From Pseudomonas tensinigenes (GTDB lineage: Bacteria; Pseudomonadota; Gammaproteobacteria; Pseudomonadales; Pseudomonadaceae): a stretch of DNA of 64,000 bases. The stretch spans positions 978,501-1,042,500 of the forward strand of contig NZ_CP077089.1 in NCBI RefSeq assembly GCF_014268445.2, written 5' to 3'. Both the position numbers and the translations under genes were made by a program. Below are positions 53,024 to 62,548 of the stretch, piece by piece; the first letter of the stretch is position 1; every line of letters begins with the position of its first letter. Under the pieces are notes generated by a model, which did no database searches, was not told the DNA's origin, and saw only the letters and a list, made by a program, of their open reading frames with translations.

Positions 53024-53953
53024 TTAATGCCCCGCCTGCCAAGGCTGCCCAAGCGACACCGGCGCATACAATCTTGTGCGCAGCGCATCCCGCGACAACA
53101 ACACCAGCACCACAATCGTCGCGACATACGGCAGCATTGCCAGCAAACTCGACGGAATCGCCAGCCCCAACCCCTGCGCCACCAAATGCAGGATGCTGGC
53201 GAGGCCAAACAGATACGCCCCGAGCAACAACCGCCATACTCGCCAACTGGCAAATACCACCAGCGCCAAGGCGATCCAGCCACGCCCGGCGGTCATGTTT
53301 TCTGCCCACATCGGCGTATACGCCAGCGATAGATAAGCCCCGGCCAACCCGGCCATCGCCCCGCCGAACAGCACCGCCAAGGTGCGCACGGTCAACACCG
53401 GCAAGCCCATCGCACTGGCCGCATCCGGGTTCTCACCCACCGCTTGAATGATCAACCCGACACGACTTTTGATGATCACCCACGCCACCAGCGTAAACAG
53501 CGCGAACGACAGATACACCAGCAGATCCTGGGCAAACAGCATCCGCCCAATCAACGGAATCTCACTCAGATAAGGAATCGCCAGCGGCTCAAAACCGGCC
53601 AACGGTTTACCCACCCAAGCCGCGCCGACAAAGGTCGACAGCCCGACACCAAATATCGTCAGGGCCAAACCGGTCGCCACCTGATTGGCGTTGAACACCA
53701 GCGCCACCAAGGCAAACAGCGACGACAACAACATGCCGGCCAGCATCGCCAACAACACGCCGAGCCACAGGTTGCCGCTGTTCAGCGCGACGATAAAACC
53801 GATCACCGCGCCAAACAGCATCATCCCTTCCTGCCCGAGGTTGAGCACGCCGCTCTTTTCGCAAATCAGCTCCCCCAGCGCCACCAGCAACAGCGGCGTG
53901 CCGCAACGCACCATGGCGTAGAAAATATTGCTCAACAGATCGATATCCATCAC
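53024..53953 (-). CDS. ABC transporter permease (nucleoside/BMP type), second
   Basis: A 309-residue permease of the BPD_transp_2 family: GELICEKSGVLNLGQEGMMLFGAV, ALTIFGVGLSTFVGAAW, and the EAA-like VGENPDAASAMGLPVLTVRTLAVLFGGAMAGLAGAYLS region. It would form the transmembrane pair with the next gene for purine nucleoside import. It overlaps the first permease by 4 bases. Its sequence matches the NupQ/BmpC position. Confidence 0.87.
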   Translation of the reverse strand: MMDIDLLSNIFYAMVRCGTPLLLVALGELICEKSGVLNLGQEGMMLFGAVIGFIVALNSGNLWLGVLLAMLAGMLLSSLFALVALVFNANQVATGLALTIFGVGLSTFVGAAWVGKPLAGFEPLAIPYLSEIPLIGRMLFAQDLLVYLSFALFTLVAWVIIKSRVGLIIQAVGENPDAASAMGLPVLTVRTLAVLFGGAMAGLAGAYLSLAYTPMWAENMTAGRGWIALALVVFASWRVWRLLLGAYLFGLASILHLVAQGLGLAIPSSLLAMLPYVATIVVLVLLSRDALRTRLYAPVSLGQPWQAGH

Positions 53954-55056
53954 AGCGCTCCGGCGGTTACGGCAGTAGTCGAGGTGCGCTTCACCCAGCG
54001 CAGGTTCAGGCGTGGCCGATAGAGGATCAGCACGTCACTGGCGAGCAGGAAAAACAGCATCATTCCCTGAAACAACTGGGTGATCGCTTGCGGCAGGTTC
54101 ATCGTCATTTGCGCGCTCTCGCCGCCGATGTACAGCAGCGCCATCAACAGACTCGAAAACAGAATCCCGATCGGATTCAGACGCCCGAGAAACGCCACGG
54201 TAATCGCCGCATAGCCATAACCCGGCGACACCTGCGGCACCAATTGGCCAATCGGCCCGGTGACTTCGCAGACGCCGGCGAGCCCGGCCAATCCGCCGCT
54301 GATCAACAGCGCCAGCCAGATCAAACGCTTCTCGCGAAAGCCGACAAACCCTGCGGCACGCTTGTCCAGCCCTAGCACTTTGATCTGGAAACCGACAAAG
54401 CTTTTCTGCAACAACACCCACACCACGACCAGCGCGAGCAGGGCGAAATACACCCCGGCATGCACGCGGCCATCCTCCATCAACAACGGCAAACGACTGG
54501 CGTCGCCGAACATCGCCGACTCGGGAAAGTTGAACCCGGCGGGATCTTTCAGCGGCCCGTGCACACAGAACAACAGCAGGTTCAGCGCGATGTAATTGAG
54601 CATGATGCTGGTGAGAATTTCGTTGGCGTTGAAGCGCGTGCGCAACCACGCGGTGAGCCCGGCCCACGCCGCGCCAGCGAGGGTGCCAGTGAGCAGAATA
54701 AATACCAGCGCCCAACGACTTTGCATGCCGATGATGTTCACCGCCAAGGCACTGCCGGCGAGGGCGCCGAGGAGCAATTGCCCCTCAGCGCCGATGTTCC
54801 AGATCCGCGCCTGATACGCCACGGCCAACCCCATTGCGCAAAGCAGAATCGGCAGCGCTTTGACCAGCAATTCGGAGATGCCATACAAGTCGCTGACCGG
54901 CGCGATCAGCAGCGTGTGCAAGGTTTGCAACGGGTCGTGGCCAAGAGCGATAAACAGCAGCGAGCCGCAGCCAAGCGTCAGCGCCGCTGCCAGTAACGGC
55001 GAGCACCACAGCATCAGGCGCGATTGCTGGCCACGGGGTTCGAGGGAAAGCAGCAT
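53950..55056 (-). CDS. ABC transporter permease (nucleoside/BMP type), first
   Basis: A 368-residue permease: LLVKALPILLCAMGLAVAYQARIWNIGAEGQLLLGALAGSALA, ILTSIMLNYIALNLLLFCVHGPL, and the KVLGLDKRAAGFVGFREKRLIWLALLISGGLAGLAG coupling helix region. Start at 55056 has GGAG upstream; the frame to 55188 is a shadow. It lies 13 bases after the ATPase in a three-gene operon. Confidence 0.87.
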   Translation of the reverse strand: MLLSLEPRGQQSRLMLWCSPLLAAALTLGCGSLLFIALGHDPLQTLHTLLIAPVSDLYGISELLVKALPILLCAMGLAVAYQARIWNIGAEGQLLLGALAGSALAVNIIGMQSRWALVFILLTGTLAGAAWAGLTAWLRTRFNANEILTSIMLNYIALNLLLFCVHGPLKDPAGFNFPESAMFGDASRLPLLMEDGRVHAGVYFALLALVVVWVLLQKSFVGFQIKVLGLDKRAAGFVGFREKRLIWLALLISGGLAGLAGVCEVTGPIGQLVPQVSPGYGYAAITVAFLGRLNPIGILFSSLLMALLYIGGESAQMTMNLPQAITQLFQGMMLFFLLASDVLILYRPRLNLRWVKRTSTTAVTAGAL

Positions 55057-55069
55057 GAGTAAAACTCCG

Positions 55070-56617
55070 TTAAACCGTGGCGGCAGAAGGTGGGTTGTCG
55101 AACTGGCCGGCCATCCAGCCGCCGACGTCGCTGAGTTGGGTATCGGTGGTGTTGTGCAGCGCCGACAAACGTCCACCGCACAACGCACCGAGGCGGTCGC
55201 TGATCTGGAACAGTTCGTCGAGGTCTTCGGAGATCACCAGAATCGCCGCGCCGGCATCGCGCAACGCGATCAGCGCGCGGTGAATGGTCGCGGCAGCACC
55301 GACGTCGACGCCCCAGGTCGGGTGCGCGGCGATCAGCAGTTTCGGTTGCTGGAGAATTTCCCGGCCAAGGATGAATTTCTGCAGATTGCCGCCGGACAAA
55401 CTGCGCGCGGCGGTTTGCGTGTCCGGGGTTTTTACGCCGAAACGCTGAATGATCTGTTGGGCGAGGGCTTCGACTTTGCCGCGCTGGATCAGCCCGTTGC
55501 TGACCAACCCTTGTTGGAACGCAGTCAGCAGGGCGTTGTCCGCCAGACTCAATTCCGGCACCGCGCCATGACCGAGACGCTCGGCAGGCACGAATGCCAG
55601 ACCCAGTTTGCGTCGTGCATCGGGACGTAAGTCGGCGACGTGTTGCTCAGCGAATCGAATGGTCGCGGCGTCCGCCCGAGGCAATGTTTGTTCGCCACTG
55701 AGCAGGGCGAGCAATTCATCCTGACCGTTGCCCGCGACCCCGGCGATGCCAACGATTTCACCGCTGCGTACTTGCAGATTAATGTCCGCCAAAGAGCAAC
55801 CAAACGGGTCCGGGTTATGCCAACTCAATCCGCTCACCCGCAAAAATGCCGCGCCGCCGCTGACCTTCGGATAGTCGCCAATCAACGCCGCCGCTTCCCC
55901 CACCATCATCTGCGCCAATTGCTGATCCGAACATTCGGCAGGCACGCAATGTCCGGCGACACGCCCGCCGCGCAGAACCGTCGCGCTATGACACAACGCA
56001 CGCACTTCACCAAGTTTGTGGCTGATAAACAGAATGCTGCAGCCTTCGGCAGCGAGGCGGCGCAGGGTGATGAACAACTCGTCGGCCTCCTGCGGTGTCA
56101 GTACCGAAGTCGGTTCATCAAGGATCAGCAGGCGAATGTCCTGCATCAGGCAACGAATGATCTCCACCCGTTGCCGCTCACCGATCGACAGGCTGTGGAC
56201 AAGTCTTTCAGGCTCCAGCGCCATGCCGTAACGGCGTGACACTTCGCGAATTTTTGGTTCCAGTTGTTTGGGCGTTCCGGCCGCCGCGCCCATTGCCAGG
56301 GCAATGTTCTGCGCCACACTGAGGGTTTCGAACAGCGAGAAATGCTGGAACACCATGCCGATGCCCAACTGCCGCGCCTGGGCCGGATTACGGATGTTGA
56401 TCCGTTGTCCTTGCCAGAGCATCTCCCCGGCATCGGCTTGGGTGACGCCGTAGATAATCTTCATCAAGGTACTTTTGCCCGCACCGTTTTCACCGAGCAG
56501 GGCGTGAATTTCACCGGGCGCGATGCTCAGGTCGATGGCATCGTTGGCCAGACAACCGGGATAACGTTTGCTGATCTGGCGCAGTTGCAGGCGCGGGGTT
56601 GCAGGAGCAATGGACAT
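55070..56617 (-). CDS. ABC transporter ATP-binding protein (nucleoside type)
   Basis: A 515-residue ATPase with two tandem domains, as in ribose/nucleoside importers. Domain 1: [12 protein letters not shown] (Walker A), [14 protein letters not shown] (signature), [15 protein letters not shown] (Walker B). Domain 2: [18 protein letters not shown] (Walker A lacks the usual GKS) and [15 protein letters not shown] (signature), so the second site is degenerate. First gene of the ATPase-permease-permease operon (compare PA0136-PA0138); the binding protein is at 47199. Confidence 0.88.
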   Translation of the reverse strand: MSIAPATPRLQLRQISKRYPGCLANDAIDLSIAPGEIHALLGENGAGKSTLMKIIYGVTQADAGEMLWQGQRINIRNPAQARQLGIGMVFQHFSLFETLSVAQNIALAMGAAAGTPKQLEPKIREVSRRYGMALEPERLVHSLSIGERQRVEIIRCLMQDIRLLILDEPTSVLTPQEADELFITLRRLAAEGCSILFISHKLGEVRALCHSATVLRGGRVAGHCVPAECSDQQLAQMMVGEAAALIGDYPKVSGGAAFLRVSGLSWHNPDPFGCSLADINLQVRSGEIVGIAGVAGNGQDELLALLSGEQTLPRADAATIRFAEQHVADLRPDARRKLGLAFVPAERLGHGAVPELSLADNALLTAFQQGLVSNGLIQRGKVEALAQQIIQRFGVKTPDTQTAARSLSGGNLQKFILGREILQQPKLLIAAHPTWGVDVGAAATIHRALIALRDAGAAILVISEDLDELFQISDRLGALCGGRLSALHNTTDTQLSDVGGWMAGQFDNPPSAATV

Positions 56618-57225
56618 GACAGGCTCGACTTGCTTGGAGTTGTGCCTGTGGATAAAGCAATTTCCTGGCCATTGAGTCAGGAACGCGAGCGGGCCGCGTG
56701 TGCGAGTGCCTGAAGCAGAGCATTGCCTGCAAAACTGGCTGGGCTCACGGCACCAATTCAGAGCAAAGCCGTTGATCGGGCTCCAGTTTTGCCCGCTGAT
56801 AACTGATCAAAAAACGAGCAAACCCCTGTGGGCTAGGCGGGACCTGCGACTGCGCCAGCCATGAACGGGTTATCCACAGGTTGCTCCACAGTTATTGTGC
56901 GCAAGCTGCAAACCTGGGCATAAGCACTGCGGTGCTTTCTTCTAATGGTGATAAACCGAGCTAACTGACTGTTTCTGTTCGAAAAATTCGTTACGTCGGA
57001 TGAATTGAACGAAAAATGAACAAACTGCGCAAAGCCACGTGACAGAAGGGTTACAGCAGAATGTGCTCAGGTTATCCACAGTCGGGTGCACAGCAGATGT
57101 GGGCAAGTCCGTGGAATAAGGAAAACGGGGAATGCCCTAAAAGATCGCAGCCTTCGGCAGCTCCTACAGGGGAACGCATTTCAAATGTAGGAGCTGCGGA
57201 ACGCTGCGATCTTTTGATCTTGGCT
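56618..57225. promoter_or_regulatory. Long non-coding region with three DnaA-box-like sites
   Basis: 608 bases without a supported gene. TTATCCACA occurs at 56870-56878 and 57072-57080, and its complement TGTGGATAA at 56647-56655. TTCGTT (56987-56992) and AACGAA (57008-57013) form an inverted repeat. The right end holds an inverted repeat of the GATCGCAGCC family. It also serves as the upstream region of the ABC operon. Confidence 0.5.
57139..57218. repeat. Inverted repeat of the GATCGCAGCC family
   Basis: AAAAGATCGCAGCCTTCGGC pairs, with a few mismatches, with GCTGCGGAACGCTGCGATCT. It lies downstream of the IMPACT-family gene. Confidence 0.85.
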
Positions 57226-57807
57226 TCACCGCTGCAACAAAATCCGCCCACGGCTCAAATCCGCCAATTGGCTTTGCAACAACTCGATCTGCGCCTCACC
57301 CACCGCTAACTTCAACTCGACCCCGTTCGCCGTGAAGTTTTCCTCCACTACCAATCCAGCCAGATCGGCAACGCGCAACTTCACCAAAGCCAACTCGGCA
57401 AACCCGCAAGTGCAACTCAACGGCACCCGGCTGATCAACTCGACCTTGGCCGCCGTTTGCAGGCACTTGTTCGCGCCACCGCCATATGCCCGGGCCAAAC
57501 CGCCCGTACCGAGTTGAATCCCGCCGTACCAACGAATCACCAGCACCGCGACCTGATCACAATCCTGCGCTTCAATCGCCGCCAATATCGGTCGCCCAGC
57601 AGTACCACCCGGTTCGCCATCGTCATTGCTGCGATATTGATCGCCGAGTTTCCATGCCCAGCAATTGTGCGAAGCATTCAAATCGCTGTGCTGTTCAAAG
57701 AACGCCTGCGCATCAGCAGGGCTGCCGATCGGCGTGGCGAAGGTGATAAAGCGGCTTTTGCGAATCTCTTCGCGGTATTCGCAAAAACCGCTGAGGGTGA
57801 AAGGCAT
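57226..57807 (-). CDS. YigZ/IMPACT family protein
   Basis: A 193-residue protein with the UPF0029 N-terminal domain: EIRKSRFITFATPIGSPADAQAFF, SHNCWAWKLG, NDDGEPGGTAGRPIL, VAVLVIRWYGGIQLGTGGLARAYGGG. The C-terminal small domain follows. Homologues include YigZ and the eukaryotic IMPACT protein; biochemical role is unclear. It begins 7 bases after the TetR gene and may be co-transcribed. Confidence 0.9.
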   Translation of the reverse strand: MPFTLSGFCEYREEIRKSRFITFATPIGSPADAQAFFEQHSDLNASHNCWAWKLGDQYRSNDDGEPGGTAGRPILAAIEAQDCDQVAVLVIRWYGGIQLGTGGLARAYGGGANKCLQTAAKVELISRVPLSCTCGFAELALVKLRVADLAGLVVEENFTANGVELKLAVGEAQIELLQSQLADLSRGRILLQR

Positions 57808-57814
57808 AAACGTC

Positions 57815-58465
57815 TTATAGAGGAGGAGTGAGGCCGCAGCCTTTGAGAATGATGCGGATCAGGTTGTTGCCGGCGTCTTCCATGTCCTGCTTGGTCAACT
57901 TGCTGCGACCGCTGACGCGACAGATCTGCGTGGCGAAGTCGGCGTAATGCTGAGTGCTGCCCCACAACAGGAAGATCAGGTGCACCGGATCGACCGGGTC
58001 CATTTTGCCCGCATCAATCCACGCCTGAAACACCGCCGCGCGGCCGGTGAACCAGGCGCGGTAATCCTGATTGAAATATTCGGTCAGGCATTCGCCGCCG
58101 CTGATCACTTCCATCGCAAAGATCCGCGAGGCTTGTGGTTGGCGACGGGAAAATTCCATCTTGGCGCGAATATAGCGAGTCAGTGCTTCGGCCGGATCGT
58201 CCTCGGCGGTGAGGGTGTTGAAGGTGCTGTCCCACAGCTCGATGATGTTGCTCAGCACCGCCACGTACAAACCGAGTTTGTTGGTGAAGTAGTAATGCAG
58301 GTTCGCCTTGGGCAACCCGGCATTCTGGGCGATGGTGTTCATGCTGGTGCCTTTGTACCCGTGACGGGCGAACTCGTCTTCGGCGGCTTTGAGGATGGTC
58401 TCTTCGTTCTTCTGACGAATGCGGCTGGCGGGTTTGCCGCCATGGGCTGGGACTTCAAAGGTCAT
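57815..58465 (-). CDS. TetR-family regulator, RutR-like
   Basis: A 216-residue TetR protein. HTH is RIRQKNEETILKAAEDEFARHGYKGTSMNTIAQNAGLPKANLHYYF. The C-terminal domain has ASRIFAMEVISGG and HLIFLLWGSTQHYADFATQICRVSG, the RutR-like pattern. RutR binds uracil/thymine and controls pyrimidine and purine genes. Here it lies directly downstream of a xanthine/uracil permease gene (88 bases), which fits a nucleobase sensor. Start at 58465 has GGAAG upstream. Confidence 0.85.
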   Translation of the reverse strand: MTFEVPAHGGKPASRIRQKNEETILKAAEDEFARHGYKGTSMNTIAQNAGLPKANLHYYFTNKLGLYVAVLSNIIELWDSTFNTLTAEDDPAEALTRYIRAKMEFSRRQPQASRIFAMEVISGGECLTEYFNQDYRAWFTGRAAVFQAWIDAGKMDPVDPVHLIFLLWGSTQHYADFATQICRVSGRSKLTKQDMEDAGNNLIRIILKGCGLTPPL

Positions 58466-58553
58466 AGGCACTTCCGGGTTTGTCTGTGGGTGCAACCAAG
58501 TGCGTTGATAGCGCACCCACAGGCATCCGACAAGTCTTTGCGCGATAAAACCG

Positions 58554-59942
58554 TTACGCCTGTTCGATCTTGTTCAGCGCGGCGGATACTTCAGCGCCAT
58601 CGGTTTTCGCTTCCGGCAGCAGCAGGCACAGGACGATTGCCGTCAAACCACCGCTGGTGATCGCCGAGTCGAACAGGTTCTGCACCAGTTTTGGCAGCAG
58701 GTGCAGCAGGTTCGGTTGCGCGGCAATGCCCAGGCCGACGCCGAACGACGTGGCGATGATCAACATGCTGCGTCGATCCAGCGGCGACTGCGCGAGGATG
58801 CGCACGCCGGCCGCAGCCACCGCGCCGAACATCACCAGAGTCGCGCCGCCGAGCACCGGTTTCGGGATCTGTTGCAGCACCGCGCCGATCATCGGGAACA
58901 TACCGAGACAAAACAGGATCGCGCCGATGTACAAACCGACGTAGCGACTGGCAACGCCGGTCAACTGGATCACGCCGTTGTTCTGCGCGAACGTGGTGTT
59001 GGGGAAAGCGCTGAAGGTCGCGGCGATCATGCAGCTGACGCCATCGCCGAGTACGCCACCGCGCAAGCGGCTTATATAAGAAGGGCCACTGATCGGTTGG
59101 CGAGCGAGCATGCAATTGGCGGTGAGGTCGCCGACGGTTTCGATGGTGCTGATCAGATAAATCAGCGCGACCGGCAGGAAAGCCGTCCAGTCGAAGCTGA
59201 AGCCAAACTTGAACGGTGTAGGAAAACTCACCAGCGGCAAGTCAGGCAACGGTTGCGGCAGCAGTTTCCCACTGAACCAGGCGGCGAGGCTGCCGAGCAG
59301 CAAACCAATGATGATCGCCGACAAACGTACCCACGGCGTATTGGAGCGGTTGAGCAGAATGATCGTCAGCAGAACGAACACGCCCAGCGCCAGATTGCCC
59401 GGCGCACCGAAGTCCGGCGCATTGAAACCACCGCCGAGATCAGTGATGCCGACCTTGATCAGGCTGATGCCGATCAGGGTGATGACGATCCCGGTCACCA
59501 GCGGCGTGACGACTCTGCGCAACTGGCCGATGAAGCGGCTGAGGACGATCTGCACGATTGCGCCGAAAAAGCACACACCGAAGATCATCGCCAGAATGTC
59601 TTCCGGGCTGCCGCCACGTTGCTTGACCAGAAAACCGGCCGACAGCACCGCACCGAGAAAGGCGAAACTGGTGCCCTGTAAACAGATCATTCCCGCCCCG
59701 ATGCCGAACGGCCGCCGCGCCTGAATAAAGGTGCCGACGCCCGAGACCATCAACGCCATGCTGATCAGGTAGGGCAAATGTGCGGTCAGCCCCAATGCTG
59801 AACCGATCACCAGCGGCGGGGTGATGATGCCGACGAAACTGGCGAGTACGTGTTGCAGCGCCGCGAGAGTTGCGGCGAGTGGTTTGGGGCGGTCGTTGAG
59901 GCCGTAGATCAGGTCGCTGGATTGTTCGGAATCTGGCTGCAT
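58554..59942 (-). CDS. Xanthine/uracil permease (NCS2/NAT family)
   Basis: A 462-residue transporter with about fourteen segments. The NAT signature is QNNGVIQLTGVASRYVG, preceded by FSAFPNTTFA. The loop GTSFAFLGAV lies near residue 90. This branch includes XanQ/XanP and UraA; the QNNGVI motif is closer to xanthine permeases. It would import xanthine or a related nucleobase with H+. It precedes a RutR-like TetR gene, likely its regulator. Confidence 0.88.
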   Translation of the reverse strand: MQPDSEQSSDLIYGLNDRPKPLAATLAALQHVLASFVGIITPPLVIGSALGLTAHLPYLISMALMVSGVGTFIQARRPFGIGAGMICLQGTSFAFLGAVLSAGFLVKQRGGSPEDILAMIFGVCFFGAIVQIVLSRFIGQLRRVVTPLVTGIVITLIGISLIKVGITDLGGGFNAPDFGAPGNLALGVFVLLTIILLNRSNTPWVRLSAIIIGLLLGSLAAWFSGKLLPQPLPDLPLVSFPTPFKFGFSFDWTAFLPVALIYLISTIETVGDLTANCMLARQPISGPSYISRLRGGVLGDGVSCMIAATFSAFPNTTFAQNNGVIQLTGVASRYVGLYIGAILFCLGMFPMIGAVLQQIPKPVLGGATLVMFGAVAAAGVRILAQSPLDRRSMLIIATSFGVGLGIAAQPNLLHLLPKLVQNLFDSAITSGGLTAIVLCLLLPEAKTDGAEVSAALNKIEQA

Positions 59943-60063
59943 GGCTGAAGGCTTCTTGTTGAAGGATCGGAGTTGATCCTGCTTTGCAAAAAGCTGTCCA
60001 CTTGCTCAGGTTATTTGTTGAATCTGTTGCTAAGGCCCAACGCCGGCGGGCCTCGGAGGATTT

Positions 60064-60984
60064 TCAACGCGTCGCCGCCAGACTCTCCAGAAAGCTCTCC
60101 AGCACCAAATGAGGGCGGCGCCCCTTGCGCGTGACCGATGCCAGACTCAAATCGTAAAACCGCGTTCCTGCTTTCAAAGCACGCAAGCGCCCCTGCTGCA
60201 CCCAAAGACTGGCGTAATGATCCGGCAAATACCCAATATAACGCCCGGTCAAAATCAGAAACGCCATGCCTTCACGGTCAGAAGCACTGGCCGTGCAATT
60301 GAGCGCCTGGTAATGCGCCTGAATCTCCGCCGGCAAACGGAACGTCGGCGCAATCGCGTCCTGACTGTTCAGGCGTTCGTCATCAAGCTGTTTGTCATCG
60401 ACGTAAAACAGCGGATGACCCACCGCGCAATAAAGCAGCGAACGCTCGCTGTACAACGGCTGATATTCCAGTCCCGACAACGCACTGGCCTGCGGCACCA
60501 CGCCAACATGCAGACGTCCATCGAGCACGCCTTGCTCGACTTCATTCGGCGCAATCATGCGGATCTGGATCTGCACATCCGGCCCGCGTTCCTTCAACTG
60601 AGCGAGGGCGTGGGTGATGCGCATGTGGGGCAGGGTGACGAGGTTATCGGTCAGGCCAATGATCAGCTCACCGCGCAAATGCTGGTGCAGACCGTTGACC
60701 TCGGTGCGGAAACTTTCCAGGGCACTTAATAGTTGCAGCGCCGATTGATACACCTCACGGCCTTCTTCGGTCAGCGAAAACCCGGCGCGACCACGCTGAC
60801 ACAGACGCAAACCGAGACGCTGCTCCAGATCGCTCATCTGTTGGCTGATCGCCGAGCGCCCAATGCCGAGCACGGTTTCCGCCGCGGAGAAGCCGCCGCA
60901 CTCCACCACGCTGCGAAAAATCCGCAACAGGCGAATATCAAAGTCACTGACCTGGGCCAGCGGATCGGGGCGGCGGCTGCTCAT
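60064..60984 (-). CDS. bauR: LysR-family regulator BauR
   Basis: A 306-residue LTTR. HTH is residues ~14-71 (FDIRLLRIFRSVVECGGFSAAETVLGIGRSAISQQMSDLEQRLG). The effector domain has LIIGLTDNLVTLPHMR and LHVGVVPQASALSGLEYQPL. It is divergent from bauA, matching PA0133-PA0132, where BauR activates beta-alanine catabolism. The 138-base gap contains a TTCTAAC-N5-GTTAGAA dyad. The name is inferred from synteny and family. Confidence 0.82.
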   Translation of the reverse strand: MSSRRPDPLAQVSDFDIRLLRIFRSVVECGGFSAAETVLGIGRSAISQQMSDLEQRLGLRLCQRGRAGFSLTEEGREVYQSALQLLSALESFRTEVNGLHQHLRGELIIGLTDNLVTLPHMRITHALAQLKERGPDVQIQIRMIAPNEVEQGVLDGRLHVGVVPQASALSGLEYQPLYSERSLLYCAVGHPLFYVDDKQLDDERLNSQDAIAPTFRLPAEIQAHYQALNCTASASDREGMAFLILTGRYIGYLPDHYASLWVQQGRLRALKAGTRFYDLSLASVTRKGRRPHLVLESFLESLAATR

Positions 60985-61010
60985 CTTGTTGTTCTCATTG
61001 TTTAGCGAAG

Positions 61011-61029
61011 TTCTAACTGAAGGTTAGAA
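61011..61029. promoter_or_regulatory. Inverted repeat between bauR and bauA (LTTR-type box)
   Basis: TTCTAAC (61011-61017) and GTTAGAA (61023-61029) form a perfect 7-bp dyad with a 5-base centre, fitting T-N11-A. It lies 26 bases upstream of bauR and 93 bases upstream of bauA. Confidence 0.55.
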
Positions 61030-61122
61030 GAGTTGGATTTCACCGACTTTATCCGCGTGGCAATTTAGCTGCAACAACGCTTTTTATCTCCCTGACGCTT
61101 ATGCCCTGCGAGGTTTTGCCCG

Positions 61123-62472
61123 ATGAACATGCCTGAAAACGCGCCGTCGCCACTGGCCAGCCAACTGAAGCTGGACGCGCACTGGATGCCGTACACCGCC
61201 AACCGTAACTTTCAGCGCGACCCGCGTTTGATCGTTGGTGCCGAAGGCAGCTGGCTGATCGACGACAAGGGCCGCCGGGTATATGACTCGCTGTCCGGTC
61301 TGTGGACATGCGGCGCTGGCCACACCCGCAAGGAAATTCAGGAAGCAGTCTCCAAGCAATTGGGCACCCTCGATTACTCGCCGGGCTTCCAATACGGCCA
61401 CCCACTGTCGTTCCAGTTGGCCGAAAAAATCACCGAGCTGACCCCGGGCAACCTCAACCACGTGTTCTTCACTGACTCGGGCTCCGAGTGCGCCGACACC
61501 GCAGTGAAAATGGTCCGTGCCTACTGGCGCCTGAAAGGCCAGTCGACCAAGACCAAAATGATCGGCCGTGCCCGTGGCTACCACGGCGTGAACATCGCCG
61601 GCACCAGCCTCGGCGGCGTCAATGGCAACCGCAAACTGTTCGGTCAGGCGATGATGGACGTCGATCACCTGCCGCACACGTTGCTGGCGAGCAATGCGTT
61701 CTCCCGTGGCATGCCGGAGCAGGGCGGTATCGCTTTGGCCGATGAGCTGCTGAAGCTGATCGAATTGCACGACGCTTCGAACATCGCCGCGGTATTCGTT
61801 GAGCCTATGGCCGGTTCCGCTGGTGTACTGGTGCCGCCGCAGGGTTACCTGAAACGTCTGCGCGAAATTTGCGATCAGCACAGCATTCTGTTGGTGTTCG
61901 ACGAAGTGATCACCGGTTTCGGCCGTACCGGCAACATGTTCGGTGCCGACACCTTTGGCGTTACTCCGGACCTGATGTGCATCGCCAAGCAAGTCACCAA
62001 CGGCGCGATCCCGATGGGCGCGGTGATTGCCAGCTCCGAGATCTACCAGACCTTCATGAATCAGCCGACCCCGGAATACGCTGTGGAATTCCCGCACGGC
62101 TACACCTACTCGGCACACCCGGTGGCCTGCGCCGCAGGTCTTGCAGCACTCGACCTGCTGCAAAAGGAAAACCTGGTGCAGAGTGTCGCTGAAGTCGCAC
62201 CGCATTTCGAAAACGCGCTGCACGGTCTGAAAGGTTCGAAGAACGTTATCGACATCCGTAACTTCGGTCTGGCGGGTGCAATCCAGATTGCCGGTCGTGA
62301 CGGCGACGCTATTGTGCGTCCGTTCGAGGCGGGCATGGCCCTGTGGAAAGCCGGGTTCTACGTACGCTTCGGCGGCGACACCCTGCAGTTCGGCCCAACC
62401 TTCAACAGCAAGCCGCAAGACCTCGATCGCCTGTTCGACGCGGTCGGCGAAGTGCTGAACAAGCTCGACTGA
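61123..62472 (+). CDS. bauA: Beta-alanine--pyruvate aminotransferase BauA
   Basis: A 449-residue class III aminotransferase. PLP-lysine is Lys289 in CIAKQVTNGAIPMGA. Upstream motifs are FFTDSGSECADTAVKMVRAYW, GRARGYHGVN and LLVFDEVITGFGRTG with the PLP-binding Asp. Sequence and length match the Pseudomonas omega-amino acid:pyruvate transaminase (PA0132), which moves the amino group of beta-alanine to pyruvate, giving malonate semialdehyde. The next gene oxidises that product. The divergent BauR is its likely activator. Confidence 0.93.
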   Translation: MNMPENAPSPLASQLKLDAHWMPYTANRNFQRDPRLIVGAEGSWLIDDKGRRVYDSLSGLWTCGAGHTRKEIQEAVSKQLGTLDYSPGFQYGHPLSFQLAEKITELTPGNLNHVFFTDSGSECADTAVKMVRAYWRLKGQSTKTKMIGRARGYHGVNIAGTSLGGVNGNRKLFGQAMMDVDHLPHTLLASNAFSRGMPEQGGIALADELLKLIELHDASNIAAVFVEPMAGSAGVLVPPQGYLKRLREICDQHSILLVFDEVITGFGRTGNMFGADTFGVTPDLMCIAKQVTNGAIPMGAVIASSEIYQTFMNQPTPEYAVEFPHGYTYSAHPVACAAGLAALDLLQKENLVQSVAEVAPHFENALHGLKGSKNVIDIRNFGLAGAIQIAGRDGDAIVRPFEAGMALWKAGFYVRFGGDTLQFGPTFNSKPQDLDRLFDAVGEVLNKLD

Positions 62473-62499
62473 TTTTTCCTTCTATATATACCTACAAAA

Positions 62500-62525
62500 A
62501 CGGGCACTCCTTAACGGGTGCCCGT
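62500..62525. terminator. Hairpin between bauA and bauC
   Basis: ACGGGCAC (62500-62507) pairs with GTGCCCGT (62518-62525). There is no T-run on the plus strand, so it is more likely an mRNA-stabilising or processing hairpin than a terminator of bauA; on the minus strand it is followed by T's. Confidence 0.5.
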
Positions 62526-62548
62526 GGACAAGAATTCAGGAGTTTTCG

